A stretch of 54,522 bases of DNA from an uncultured Pelagibacteraceae bacterium (GTDB taxonomy: Bacteria; Pseudomonadota; Alphaproteobacteria; Pelagibacterales; Pelagibacteraceae). Within the stretch, counting starts at the first letter, position 1, and each line of letters starts with the position of its first letter. Shown one piece after another: positions 1 through 8,752 of the stretch. The stretch is from positions 1 to 54,522 of the forward strand of contig CACHHD010000006.1 in NCBI GenBank assembly GCA_902579605.1, in the 5' to 3' direction. The position numbers and the translations under genes were made by a program. Under the pieces are notes generated by a model. That model had not been told where the DNA came from. It worked only from the letters and a program-made list of their open reading frames with translations, and did no database searches.

Positions 1-906
1 AATTTCTTTAACCCTGTTTAAAATTTTTTTTGATTTAATCAAACCTGATTGAGACTTATTAATTAAGTCTATTTGGGAAGGATCACCATTTACTACTATT
101 TTTGAATTTTCACCTATTCTTGTTAAAAACATCTTTATTTGAGTCAAAGTAGCATTTTGAGCTTCGTCTAATATTGCAAAAGAATTTTTCAAAGTTCTAC
201 CTCTCATGAATGCTAATGGCGCAATTTCTATTTCACCTGACTCGATTTTTTTATTTATTTTTTCGAATCCAAAAAGATCGTAAAGTGCATCATACAATGG
301 TCTTAAATATGGATCTACTTTCTCTTTCATGTCGCCAGGTAAAAATCCTAATTTCTCGCCTGCCTCTACAGCTGGTCTAGATAGAATTACTTTTTCTACT
401 TTTTTTTCAAACAACATGGTCATTGCAACAGATACTGCTAAAAAACTTTTTCCTGTACCTGCTGGACCTAGAGCCATAGTTACATCGTTTTTTATTAAAG
501 CTTTAATGTAATCTGATTGTTTCTTTGATCTTGCTATAACTGTTTTCTTCGGAGTTTTAATTAGTTGATCTAAATTATGAACATTTGATTTAAAATTCAT
601 ATTTTTTTCCTTTACTGATAACATCAAATCTTGTTTTTCAATTAAATTAGTTTTCAAATATTTATTAATAAGAAACTTAATAGCTTCAGAAGCTTTGTTA
701 ATATTATTATCATCTCCTTTAATCGTAATAGAATTTCCTCTGAAAAAAATTTTAGTTTTAGTTAATTTCTCTAGCTCATTTAAATTGTTATTAAATTCAC
801 CTACAACTGATATCAAAACATCATTATTGTGAACTTTGATATTAATTGTCTCTTTATCAATTTTTTTAAGACTATAGCTCTGATCTAAATTTTGTATTTT
901 TGACAT
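1..906 (-). CDS. phoH: PhoH-family ATPase (partial, C-terminus beyond window)
   Basis: Reading leftward from an ATG at 906, 302 codons are open to the window edge, so the C-terminus is missing. PhoH proteins are cytosolic P-loop ATPases with an N-terminal KH-like region, linked to RNA metabolism and the phosphate regulon. The Walker A motif GPAGTGKS is near residue 145 and the Walker B-like ILDEAQN near residue 245. The motif FMRGRT, typical of the family, lies just before Walker B. It follows miaB with a 2-bp gap, in the alphaproteobacterial order fur-miaB-phoH (ybeY would be expected beyond the edge). The exact physiological role of PhoH is not settled; the family assignment is secure. Confidence 0.95.
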   Translation of the reverse strand, partial: MSKIQNLDQSYSLKKIDKETINIKVHNNDVLISVVGEFNNNLNELEKLTKTKIFFRGNSITIKGDDNNINKASEAIKFLINKYLKTNLIEKQDLMLSVKEKNMNFKSNVHNLDQLIKTPKKTVIARSKKQSDYIKALIKNDVTMALGPAGTGKSFLAVSVAMTMLFEKKVEKVILSRPAVEAGEKLGFLPGDMKEKVDPYLRPLYDALYDLFGFEKINKKIESGEIEIAPLAFMRGRTLKNSFAILDEAQNATLTQIKMFLTRIGENSKIVVNGDPSQIDLINKSQSGLIKSKKILNRVKEI

Positions 907-908
907 AT

Positions 909-2264
909 TTAAGCAGCGAGGAACTTATCGGTGTCCATTAGCTCACCGTAAATTGTATGTTGGGTAAATTTTTTAATAATAACATTTTTCTCTTGGCCAG
1001 TTATATTTTTTTTTGAATAAACTATCACCGGGTTTTGATATTCATCTCTACCAAAGTATTTATTTTTTTCATTCTCCATTTTATTTTCAAATAGGACTTT
1101 TACTACACTATTTAGAAGATTTTGTTTATAATTAAATTTAATTTTTTCTGCTATTTTTTGAAATGTTATAAGTCTTTTTTGTGCCAGTTTTGTTTTAATA
1201 ATTTTCATAGATCCCGCTGGGGTACCTGGTCTTGGGCTAAAAATAAAAGAATAGGAAGTTATAAATTTTACTTTTTCCATTAACTCACATGTTTTTTCAA
1301 AATCTTGATCTGTTTCACCAGGATAAGCAATGATAAAATCACTAGTAAATTTTATTTTTGGTTTTTTTTCTTTTAAAATATTTATTGTATCTAAATATTC
1401 CTTAATAGTATGTTTTCTATTCATGCTCTTAAGTATTTTATCTGAGCCAGATTGTACTGGTAAATGTAACAGCGGCATAAGTTTTGTACTATTTTGATAT
1501 ACTTCAAGTAAATCACTTGTCATGTCTTTTGGATGTGAAGTTGTATAGCGAATTCTTAAAAGTTTCTTTCTTTTTTCTAGAGCATATATAAGGTCGGAGA
1601 GACGTTTATTATTATTTTTATATGCGTTAACGTTTTGACCTAATAAAGTAATTTCACGCGCTCCATTATCAATCAGTTCATCAGCTTCATTTAATATTTC
1701 ATTAAAATTTCTAGAATATTCTGCTCCTCTAGTGTAAGGGACCACACAAAATTTACAAAACTTATCGCAACCTTCTTGAATTGTTAAAAAAGCTGAAATT
1801 TTAGAATTGTCATTTTTTATTAATTTAAGTTGATCAAATTTTTGGATAGTTTCAAAATTTGTAATCTCATGTTGGGTTTTTTTACTTTCTATATCCTTTA
1901 TAACTTTGTTTATTGATTGATAAGATTGAGGACCTATAACCGCGTCAACATAACGATCTTTTTTTAAAATTAAATCTCCCTCAGCCTGAGCTACACATCC
2001 AGTGATAATAAGTATAGGTTTTTTTTTATTTTTATATTCCTTTTTTACTCTACCAATATCATGGAAAACTTTTTCAGTCGCTTTTTCTCTAATATGACAA
2101 GTATTAATTATATAACAATCTGCATCTGATTTTTTTTTGGTCGGAAAATAATTAATTTTTTTTGCTATATCTAATATTCGGTTACTATCGTACTCATTCA
2201 TTTGACAGCCAAAAGTTTTTATAAAAATTTTCTTTTTCAAATTATTTTTTATCTTTTGATCCAT
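909..2264 (-). CDS. miaB: tRNA-2-methylthio-N6-dimethylallyladenosine synthase
   Basis: Radical SAM methylthiotransferase that adds the 2-methylthio group to i6A37 of tRNAs reading UNN codons. The N-terminal UPF0004 domain supplies three cluster cysteines in KTFGCQMN, NTCHIRE and TGCVAQ. The central radical-SAM motif is CDKFCKFC (CxxxCxxC), and a C-terminal TRAM region follows. The 451-residue length is normal. I chose the ATG at 2264; a TTG at 2273 would add three residues. Either start overlaps the fur 3' end by more than 20 bp, suggesting translational coupling within the tsaB-fur-miaB-phoH run. Confidence 0.96.
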   Translation of the reverse strand: MDQKIKNNLKKKIFIKTFGCQMNEYDSNRILDIAKKINYFPTKKKSDADCYIINTCHIREKATEKVFHDIGRVKKEYKNKKKPILIITGCVAQAEGDLILKKDRYVDAVIGPQSYQSINKVIKDIESKKTQHEITNFETIQKFDQLKLIKNDNSKISAFLTIQEGCDKFCKFCVVPYTRGAEYSRNFNEILNEADELIDNGAREITLLGQNVNAYKNNNKRLSDLIYALEKRKKLLRIRYTTSHPKDMTSDLLEVYQNSTKLMPLLHLPVQSGSDKILKSMNRKHTIKEYLDTINILKEKKPKIKFTSDFIIAYPGETDQDFEKTCELMEKVKFITSYSFIFSPRPGTPAGSMKIIKTKLAQKRLITFQKIAEKIKFNYKQNLLNSVVKVLFENKMENEKNKYFGRDEYQNPVIVYSKKNITGQEKNVIIKKFTQHTIYGELMDTDKFLAA

Positions 2265-2667
2265 AAAGTTCAAGTTTATGGTCTACTAATTTATACCCTA
2301 ATTTTTTTGCAATCTTAATTTGTAATTCTTCAATATCTTTATCTACAAATTCAATTATTTCTCCAGTATTAATATCTATTAAATGATCGTGATGCTCATC
2401 TGTAGATGGTTCGTACCTTGACTTACCCTCTTTAAAATCGTGACGCTCTATAATTCCTGACTCTTCGAAAAGTTTTAAAGTTCTGTAAACCGTTGCAATG
2501 CTTATTTTTTTATCTATTAAACTGACTCTTTTATGTAACTCGTCAACATCTGGATGATCTTTTGAACCGAAAGTTGATTTTGACTCGGACATGACCTTAG
2601 CTATGATCCTTCTTTGTTCCGTAAGTCTAACACCTTTTTTTTTACATTTTTCCTCAATCACACTCAT
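2242..2667 (-). CDS. fur: Fur-family metal-responsive transcriptional regulator
   Basis: 141-residue Fur superfamily repressor. The N-terminal winged helix ends in ISIATVYRTLKLFEESGII, the family recognition-helix region. The dimerisation domain contains the metal-binding HHDHL motif followed by GEIIEF. The C-terminal CxxC structural zinc pairs of gammaproteobacterial Fur are absent: the only cysteine is near the N-terminus. Lacking those cysteines is common in alphaproteobacterial Fur/Mur proteins, so the metal sensed (iron or manganese) cannot be told from sequence. It sits between tsaB and miaB, its usual alphaproteobacterial place; rimI, which commonly separates tsaB and fur, is missing. 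Confidence 0.9.
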   Translation of the reverse strand: MSVIEEKCKKKGVRLTEQRRIIAKVMSESKSTFGSKDHPDVDELHKRVSLIDKKISIATVYRTLKLFEESGIIERHDFKEGKSRYEPSTDEHHDHLIDINTGEIIEFVDKDIEELQIKIAKKLGYKLVDHKLELYGSKDKK

Positions 2668-2677
2668 TTTATATTAT

Positions 2678-3067
2678 TTAATCCTCTTGCTGATAAATTG
2701 GGTTAACCATTTTATTTTTTAATTGGTTATTTTTTATTAAATTCTCAATATTTTCAAGTTTTAATTCTGATAATTGGTCGCTTTTATAGCCATATAGTTT
2801 AGATCCATGTACAATTTGAATTCCTTTTGCCACAGACAAAGATATTCTTATAGAGGAATAGCTTCCGGGACCCATATTAACTATTATAGAGTATTTATTG
2901 CTTAATTTGACTTTATACTTATTAGTAAAACTAATAATATTACTAACAAGTAAATTGTTAGAATTAATATTATTTTGTAATTTTTCTTTAAAGAATTTAC
3001 TATTATATTTTAAACCTAATGAATTATTTTTGCCTGTGCAGCTAATTATTAAGAAATTTTTTATCAT
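2678..3067 (-). CDS. tsaB: short TsaB-like protein (t6A tRNA modification)
   Basis: TsaB is the inactive ASKHA-fold partner of TsaD in synthesis of N6-threonylcarbamoyladenosine at tRNA position 37. The signature is MGPGSYSSIRISLSVAKGI (family: GPGSFTGLRIGLSTAKGL), with an N-terminal strand FLIISCTGKNNSLGL. I started at the ATG at 3067 because the family N-terminus begins there; an upstream start at 3121 would add unrelated residues. At 129 residues it is much shorter than the usual 200-230, holding essentially the N-terminal lobe that contacts TsaD. Its 5' end overlaps the divergent deacetylase gene. The fold match is good; whether it is functional is inferred. Confidence 0.8.
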   Translation of the reverse strand: MIKNFLIISCTGKNNSLGLKYNSKFFKEKLQNNINSNNLLVSNIISFTNKYKVKLSNKYSIIVNMGPGSYSSIRISLSVAKGIQIVHGSKLYGYKSDQLSELKLENIENLIKNNQLKNKMVNPIYQQED

Positions 3068-4079
3068 CTTTTTATTTTTTATAACATTAAAACTTAATTT
3101 GTATTCATCTGAAACAGTCATCGATGATTTTGGTATAATTACTATAATGTATCACCGATTTGAAGAAAATAAATACCCTTCTACAAATATAAGAATGACT
3201 GATTTTAAAGAACATCTAGAGATGATAAAAAAAAATAATATAAAATTTGTAAATCCATTAAATTTTGAAGATGAATTAAATAATAACAAAAATCAAAGAA
3301 AAGTATTGATTACAATAGATGATGGTTATCAATCATTTTATGACAACGCATGGCCAATACTAAAAGAATCTAAAATCCCTTTTATTTTGTTTATAAGCAC
3401 AAGAGAAGTTGGAAAAAACGGTTACATGTCTTGGAAGAATATAAAGGAAATAGAAAAATATGACTTTGTCGAAATTGGAAATCACAGCCATACTCACGAC
3501 TATCTTATTGATTTTGATGATGCTGCCATAGAAAATGATTTAAAAAAATCTATAAGCATCTTTGAGGAAAATCTAGGAAAAAACTCTATCTTTTTCTCTT
3601 ATCCTTTCGGGGAATATAGCTTAAGTTTGAAAAAAATTGTCATAAATTTAGGTTTTAAATATGCCTTTGGTCAACATTCTGGTGTTGTAGATTATACTAA
3701 AAATTTTTTTGAAATGCCGAGATTTCCAATTAATGAGAAATATGGAGAAACTGAGAGATTCAAAACTATACTCAAAACTTTACCTTTTCCTTATAAGAGT
3801 ATTCAACCTAAGGAGAGATATATAAGTGATAAAAATAATCCACCTAGAGTAAGTATTCAATTCTATGATAATTTAAAAAATTTAAAAAATATTAATTGCT
3901 TTTCAAATGAAGAAGATAAATGGAGAAATTCCGAAATTAATTTAGATGATAAAAATAAACTTACAATTAGTTTAGAAGGAAAATTTATTACTGAGCGTGG
4001 CAGAATTAATTGTTCCTTAAGGGAAGTAAACGGTTTTTATAGATGGCTTGGTGTTCAGTTTGTAGTTAAAGAAAAGTAA
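3036..4079 (+). CDS. secreted polysaccharide deacetylase family protein (NodB domain)
   Basis: About 347 residues if translation starts at GTG 3036 (TTG 3030 is the alternative). This start gives a lysine pair and a hydrophobic stretch (IIKKFFIIFLFFITLKLN), a plausible signal peptide or anchor. The NodB homology domain follows: ITIMYHRF, the metal-binding TIDDGY motif, the GNHSHTHDYL motif supplying two metal histidines, then FSYPFGEYS. Known members remove acetyl groups from N-acetyl sugars; the substrate here is unknown. The C-terminal ~100 residues form a small beta-rich part I do not recognise. The start region overlaps the divergent tsaB by about 30 bp, so no separate intergenic promoter exists. 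Confidence 0.85.
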   Translation: MQLIIKKFFIIFLFFITLKLNLYSSETVIDDFGIITIMYHRFEENKYPSTNIRMTDFKEHLEMIKKNNIKFVNPLNFEDELNNNKNQRKVLITIDDGYQSFYDNAWPILKESKIPFILFISTREVGKNGYMSWKNIKEIEKYDFVEIGNHSHTHDYLIDFDDAAIENDLKKSISIFEENLGKNSIFFSYPFGEYSLSLKKIVINLGFKYAFGQHSGVVDYTKNFFEMPRFPINEKYGETERFKTILKTLPFPYKSIQPKERYISDKNNPPRVSIQFYDNLKNLKNINCFSNEEDKWRNSEINLDDKNKLTISLEGKFITERGRINCSLREVNGFYRWLGVQFVVKEK

Positions 4080-4080
4080 C

Positions 4081-5607
4081 TTAAAGTTGTATATCTTTTT
4101 TAACAACCGAGTTTGTTAATTGGACAGTCTCAAAATCAGATAGATCATTTTGTTTGATTATTTGCTCTAAAATGTCTGTATATTCTTTTCCAGTTTGAGC
4201 ATATTTATCTAGAGTGTCCGTTAGGTCTAACCCTTTAATGCTTTTGTTTCTTTTTCTAATACTATGTCTTTTCTCTCTGAATTCTGAATAACCTTTATGA
4301 GTATTTAAATTGTTTTTATAAGCCTTTACCGATGCTCTTAAAATTGGGAATCTCAAAATTTTATGACCTTCATGCTTACCTTTATTTAAAGGTTCAATAC
4401 CTTGACCAGTCCAAGTCCATTGACCAAAAATTGCATTACCTTCTAAAGCAAATCTTGAAGTTCCCCATCCACTTTCCTTTGCAGCCTGAGCCAGAGCTAT
4501 TGAAACAGGAATAATATCCATTCTTTTATCTAATTCTGAAAAATCTGAATTTTTGACTTTATATTCTCTTAGTTTAAGTCTCAACCAGGATTTTTCTTTT
4601 TCAGACGTCATTTTTTTTGAAATAATTTTTCTTAATTTAATTTTGTCGTCTAATATCTTTTCATTTTCTGCTACAACTAAGGGTAAAACAATTTTGATAA
4701 ATGTTTCTTTCTTAAGCTTTGTATCTTTAATTTCGTCTAGGTCTTTAGGAAACTGAGTAAAATAAATTGGCTTTACCTTTTTTTGATACCTTACTGTTTT
4801 TAAATCATAATCAACATCTTCGAATAAACTTAGTACTGTTTCTGTTTTAATATTTAAATTAGGTAACACCAGTTCTGTAACCTGACTTGGAGATTTTTCT
4901 TTTTTTGGCTCAGTTTTTTTTACTTGTTTTTCTTCAACTTTTTTTGGTAGTTTTTTTTCTTCTTTCTTTTTTACTTCTTTTTGTTTTTCAATTTTTTTCG
5001 ACTTATCTTTCTCAATTTGGACTAGTTGAATTTTTTCAGTTTTATCAAAGTTTTCTTTTAAAGTGAAAAAGACTATACCAATTGCACATACAAAAACGGC
5101 AATTCCAAAACCTTTTACCAATTTATTGATTTTTGTTTTTTCGACTTCAGAATTATAAAAACTACTGAAGGTATTAACAAAAGCACTAGAAATAAAATTT
5201 GAAACCGTTGAAAATAACTTGGGAAAAGTATTTAAGATACCGAGACCAATATTCCCTGCGTTTCTCCATAAGTTAACGAAAAAATTTCCAAGACCTCCTG
5301 TAGTATCGTCATATAAACCCGTTGCTCCCCTTTTTGTTTTTTTGAAAAATCTCTCAACACCATCTGTTGTTTCGCTGTAGATACCAGAAACTTCTTTACC
5401 TGCTTTTGAAATTGGATTTGTAAAACTTTTTTTAAAAAAACTTACATTAAAATCTTTTGGAATTGGAACATTATTTTTTTTTAATATATGCTCTATTTGT
5501 TGAGTAGTAAGATTTTTCTTTCGTTTAATATAATTTTGTATTTCTGTAATTTTATAAATTCTTCCTAATTCAAGTAATTTATCTCTGTAAGAAAGATTTT
5601 TTTTCAT
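4081..5607 (-). CDS. Bax-like glucosaminidase-domain membrane protein
   Basis: 508 residues with a single membrane segment near 165-185, a lysine/glutamate-rich linker (about 195-245), and a C-terminal Bax/glucosaminidase (mannosyl-glycoprotein endo-beta-N-acetylglucosaminidase-like) domain from about 370. Motifs are IALAQAAKESGWGTSRFA, in which the glutamate is the expected catalytic acid, and NAIFGQWTW. The N-terminal cytoplasmic part has a short tandem repeat: GIYSETTDGVERFF near 75 and GLYDDTTGGLGNFF near 97. This predicts a peptidoglycan-cleaving enzyme anchored in the inner membrane. It abuts nfuA with no gap. The enzyme fold is well supported; the N-terminal half is unrecognised. Confidence 0.82.
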   Translation of the reverse strand: MKKNLSYRDKLLELGRIYKITEIQNYIKRKKNLTTQQIEHILKKNNVPIPKDFNVSFFKKSFTNPISKAGKEVSGIYSETTDGVERFFKKTKRGATGLYDDTTGGLGNFFVNLWRNAGNIGLGILNTFPKLFSTVSNFISSAFVNTFSSFYNSEVEKTKINKLVKGFGIAVFVCAIGIVFFTLKENFDKTEKIQLVQIEKDKSKKIEKQKEVKKKEEKKLPKKVEEKQVKKTEPKKEKSPSQVTELVLPNLNIKTETVLSLFEDVDYDLKTVRYQKKVKPIYFTQFPKDLDEIKDTKLKKETFIKIVLPLVVAENEKILDDKIKLRKIISKKMTSEKEKSWLRLKLREYKVKNSDFSELDKRMDIIPVSIALAQAAKESGWGTSRFALEGNAIFGQWTWTGQGIEPLNKGKHEGHKILRFPILRASVKAYKNNLNTHKGYSEFREKRHSIRKRNKSIKGLDLTDTLDKYAQTGKEYTDILEQIIKQNDLSDFETVQLTNSVVKKDIQL

Positions 5608-6150
5608 TTATACTGCCTCGACTGAATTTACTTCTTTAACATAATGTTTAAGTAAATTTTGTACGCCCTGCTTTAAAGTCATAATAGAACTAGGACACCC
5701 AGAACATGCGCCTTGTAATTCTACTTTAACGACACCTTTGTCAAAAGATTTAAATTTTATATCTCCTCCATCTCTTGCTACTGCTGGCCTTATTTTGGTA
5801 TCCAATACATCTTTTATTTTAGAAATAGTTTCGTTTTCGTCAGAAACTTTATCTTTTATGTTGTTAGTCAATATTGGATCACTATTTTTTTCAAAATAAT
5901 CATTTAAATGTGAAATTATCACTGGCTTTAAACCATCCCATGAAACATTTTTTTCTTTTTTCACTGTTAAAAATTTATCTGAAATTAAAATTAATTCGAC
6001 TCCTGAAAGACTTAATACCCCTTTTACAAAAGGAATATTAATGTTTTTTAAGTTTGATTTTTTAAACTCCTCAGTTCCAACTTTAGATAAAATTTTTTGC
6101 GATAAAAATTTTAACGAATCTGGGTTTGGTGTTTGTTCTACTTGTATCAT
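5608..6150 (-). CDS. nfuA: NfuA-type iron-sulfur cluster carrier
   Basis: 180-residue Fe-S carrier. The N-terminal Nfu_N domain starts IQVEQTPNPDSLKFL. The C-terminal NifU domain carries RPAVARDGGDI and the cluster-binding CSGCPSS (CxxC). Such proteins deliver 4Fe-4S clusters to recipient enzymes; MiaB, encoded nearby, is a plausible client by family knowledge. It lies between trpS and the glucosaminidase gene in the order murJ-trpS-nfuA seen in many alphaproteobacteria. ATG start at 6150, 15 bp after the trpS stop. Confidence 0.93.
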   Translation of the reverse strand: MIQVEQTPNPDSLKFLSQKILSKVGTEEFKKSNLKNINIPFVKGVLSLSGVELILISDKFLTVKKEKNVSWDGLKPVIISHLNDYFEKNSDPILTNNIKDKVSDENETISKIKDVLDTKIRPAVARDGGDIKFKSFDKGVVKVELQGACSGCPSSIMTLKQGVQNLLKHYVKEVNSVEAV

Positions 6151-6165
6151 TGTAGAATATTTATA

Positions 6166-7167
6166 TTACACAAATCCTACTATTTCACGTATCTTTTTTA
6201 GGTTTTCCTCAGCAATAATACTGGCTTTTTGTTTGCCTTTTTTTAATACATCTTCTAGGTGCTTTTTATCTTTCATTAATTTAGCAATATTTTTTCCGAT
6301 TGGACTTATTGTCTCAACAAGCTTTTCAGATAGTCTTCCTTTCAAAGAGGAAAAGTCTTTTCCTACAAATTCCTTAATAGTTTTCTCAAAACTTTGATCT
6401 GATAAATCTGAATAAATACTTATTAAATTATAAGCCTCTGGTCTATTTTTATATTCATTTAAATTTTCAGTAATTGGATCGGCATCAGTTTTTGCTTTTT
6501 TAATTTTTTTCATGATTTCATCTGGACTGTCTTTCAAATTAATTCTTGAGTAATCAGACTCATCAGATTTGCTCATTTTTTTTGTTCCGTCTCTTAAACT
6601 CATAACTCTAGAAATATTTTTTTGTATTAAAGGCTCAGGTAATGGAAAAAAATCTGTTTTTCCAAAATCATTATTAAATTTTTGAGCTATATCTCTCGAT
6701 AATTCTAAATGTTGCTTCTGATCTGCTCCGACTGGTACATGTGTGGCTTTATATAATAATATGTCTGCTGCCATCAAGTTTGGGTAAATATACAATCCAA
6801 CACTAGCTTTCTCTTTGTCTTTGCCGGCTTTATCTTTAAATTGGGTCATTCGATTTAACCAGCCAACTCTACAAACACAATTTAATATCCAAGCTAATTC
6901 TGCATGCCCACTAACTGAAGATTGATTAAAAATAATACTTTTATCTGAATCTAATCCTGAAGCTAAAAAACCTGCAGTAGTTTCTAATATATTTGAATTT
7001 AACTCTTTCGGATTTTGAAAACTTGTAATTGCGTGTAAGTCAACAACACAATATATACAATTCATTTTTTTTTGTAATGCAACGAAGTTTTTTAAAGCTC
7101 CTAGATAATTTCCAAGATGCAAATTGCCGGTTGGTTGGACTCCAGAAAATACTAATTCTTTTTTCAT
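6166..7167 (-). CDS. trpS: tryptophanyl-tRNA synthetase
   Basis: 333-residue class I aminoacyl-tRNA synthetase charging tRNA-Trp. The HIGH-equivalent is in [12 protein letters not shown] (residues 12-23) and KMSKS is at 197-201. The dimer-interface region and tryptophan pocket sequence [18 protein letters not shown] (about 144-161) are intact. It follows murJ with a 1-bp gap and is almost certainly cotranscribed with it. Confidence 0.97.
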   Translation of the reverse strand: MKKELVFSGVQPTGNLHLGNYLGALKNFVALQKKMNCIYCVVDLHAITSFQNPKELNSNILETTAGFLASGLDSDKSIIFNQSSVSGHAELAWILNCVCRVGWLNRMTQFKDKAGKDKEKASVGLYIYPNLMAADILLYKATHVPVGADQKQHLELSRDIAQKFNNDFGKTDFFPLPEPLIQKNISRVMSLRDGTKKMSKSDESDYSRINLKDSPDEIMKKIKKAKTDADPITENLNEYKNRPEAYNLISIYSDLSDQSFEKTIKEFVGKDFSSLKGRLSEKLVETISPIGKNIAKLMKDKKHLEDVLKKGKQKASIIAEENLKKIREIVGFV

Positions 7168-7168
7168 A

Positions 7169-8695
7169 TTAATTTGTTCTAAAACTTTTTAAATTAAGTA
7201 TTTTTAAAAAATAACAAATTAAAAAATACAATAAAGCTACAAAGATTACTATAAATAATAAGTACAAAATTTTATAATCACTTGAATAACTCAAGTTTTT
7301 TGCAAAATAATTTAAACCTACAAGAAAAACAGAAGACATTATCAATGTTGATAATACGATTTTAGCAAAGTGAATATAAAACTTAGACTCGATTCTAAAG
7401 TAACTATTTTTAGAAAGAAGAATTAAATAATAAAAAACTCCTATCCACGTAGATAAAGTTGTAGCAATAGGAATTATAACGAAGCCAATTTTATTAAAAA
7501 ATAAAATACTTATTAAAACATTTATAAAAACAACAATAGACGAGACTTTAAACGGTGTAATTGTATTGTCTCTAGCAAAAAAGAAATTAGCAAATATTTT
7601 TAAGATTGCAAAAGCTGGTATACCATAACCAAAGTATTTAAGTGCTAGCGACGTTTGTGCAATATCATTTTTAGTAAATGAGCCATAACCGAATAAAGCA
7701 TTAACTATTTCCTCTGAACCAATAATTAAAGCTATACCAGCTGGTAATGATAATAATAAAGATAATTCTATGGACTTGTTTTGTAATTTATTTGCTTGAA
7801 TCATTTGTTTATTTTTAATTAATTTACTGAGCACTGGTAAAGACACTGTACTCACTGCAATTCCAGCAATAGCGAGATTTATTTGATATACTCTATCAGC
7901 GTAGTATAGATAAGAAACTGCTCCAGCTTGAAATGACGCTATTATTGTTCCTACCAGGATACTAATTTGGATCACTCCAGAGGAGAAAATACTGGGTAAA
8001 AGTTTTTTAAGGAAAAATTTTACTTTGCGTCCTATCTTTTTTTTAAAAATTAATGAGGGGCGATAGTATTTTGATGCAAAAAATATCAAAAAAATTAATT
8101 GTATAAGTCCTGATATCGAAACACCATAAGATAAATTAAGAGCATAATCTGATTTCAAATAATATGAGAGTATTAAAGAAAAAATTAGAATTAAATTTAA
8201 AAAAATTGGGGCGGCCGCTGCAGCCGCAAACTTATTTTCAGAGTTTAGTATCCCGGCAAAAAAGGAGGACAAACTTACTAATGCCAAAAAAGGGAAGGTG
8301 ATTCTTGTTAAATCGACTGCCAAATTAAATTTGGTATTATTTTCTATAAAGCCTGGAGCAATTAAATAAACAACATATGGAGTAAAAATTTCTACTATTA
8401 AAACTATCATAAAAAGTCCCAAAGTTAGTAAAGTTAGAACCTCATCAGCGAATTTTTTACCCTTTGTTTTGCCTTTTATCTTTTCTGCAGTATAACTCGG
8501 TATAAAAGCCGCATTAAATGTGCCTTCAGCAAATAGTCTCCTAAATGTATTTGGAAGCCTAAAAGCGACAAAAAAAGCATCAGCGTAAATGGAAGTTCCT
8601 AAAAATATAGCTATCAGTATATCTCTAAAATAACCAAGAACACGGCTTAACATCGTATAAAAACTAAAAACAGTGGTTGAAGATAATAAATTCAT
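7169..8695 (-). CDS. murJ: lipid II flippase MurJ (MviN)
   Basis: 508-residue polytopic inner-membrane protein of the MOP exporter superfamily, moving lipid II to the periplasm for peptidoglycan synthesis. The N-terminal family signature is clear ([16 protein letters not shown], then [21 protein letters not shown], then FNAAFIPSY), with about 14 hydrophobic segments following. It is the first gene of the leftward murJ-trpS-nfuA run and is divergent from maeB across a 57-bp gap that must hold both promoters. Confidence 0.96.
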   Translation of the reverse strand: MNLLSSTTVFSFYTMLSRVLGYFRDILIAIFLGTSIYADAFFVAFRLPNTFRRLFAEGTFNAAFIPSYTAEKIKGKTKGKKFADEVLTLLTLGLFMIVLIVEIFTPYVVYLIAPGFIENNTKFNLAVDLTRITFPFLALVSLSSFFAGILNSENKFAAAAAAPIFLNLILIFSLILSYYLKSDYALNLSYGVSISGLIQLIFLIFFASKYYRPSLIFKKKIGRKVKFFLKKLLPSIFSSGVIQISILVGTIIASFQAGAVSYLYYADRVYQINLAIAGIAVSTVSLPVLSKLIKNKQMIQANKLQNKSIELSLLLSLPAGIALIIGSEEIVNALFGYGSFTKNDIAQTSLALKYFGYGIPAFAILKIFANFFFARDNTITPFKVSSIVVFINVLISILFFNKIGFVIIPIATTLSTWIGVFYYLILLSKNSYFRIESKFYIHFAKIVLSTLIMSSVFLVGLNYFAKNLSYSSDYKILYLLFIVIFVALLYFLICYFLKILNLKSFRTN

Positions 8696-8752
8696 ATTTA
8701 AGACAAAATTATTAGTGATATATTCACTTATATATTACATACTCAAAATCCA

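Noticed and set aside
8714-8728. AGTGA-TATAT-TCACT inverted repeat between murJ and maeB as an operator
   Set aside because: Five-base arms in a 57-bp gap are too short to distinguish from chance without comparative data.
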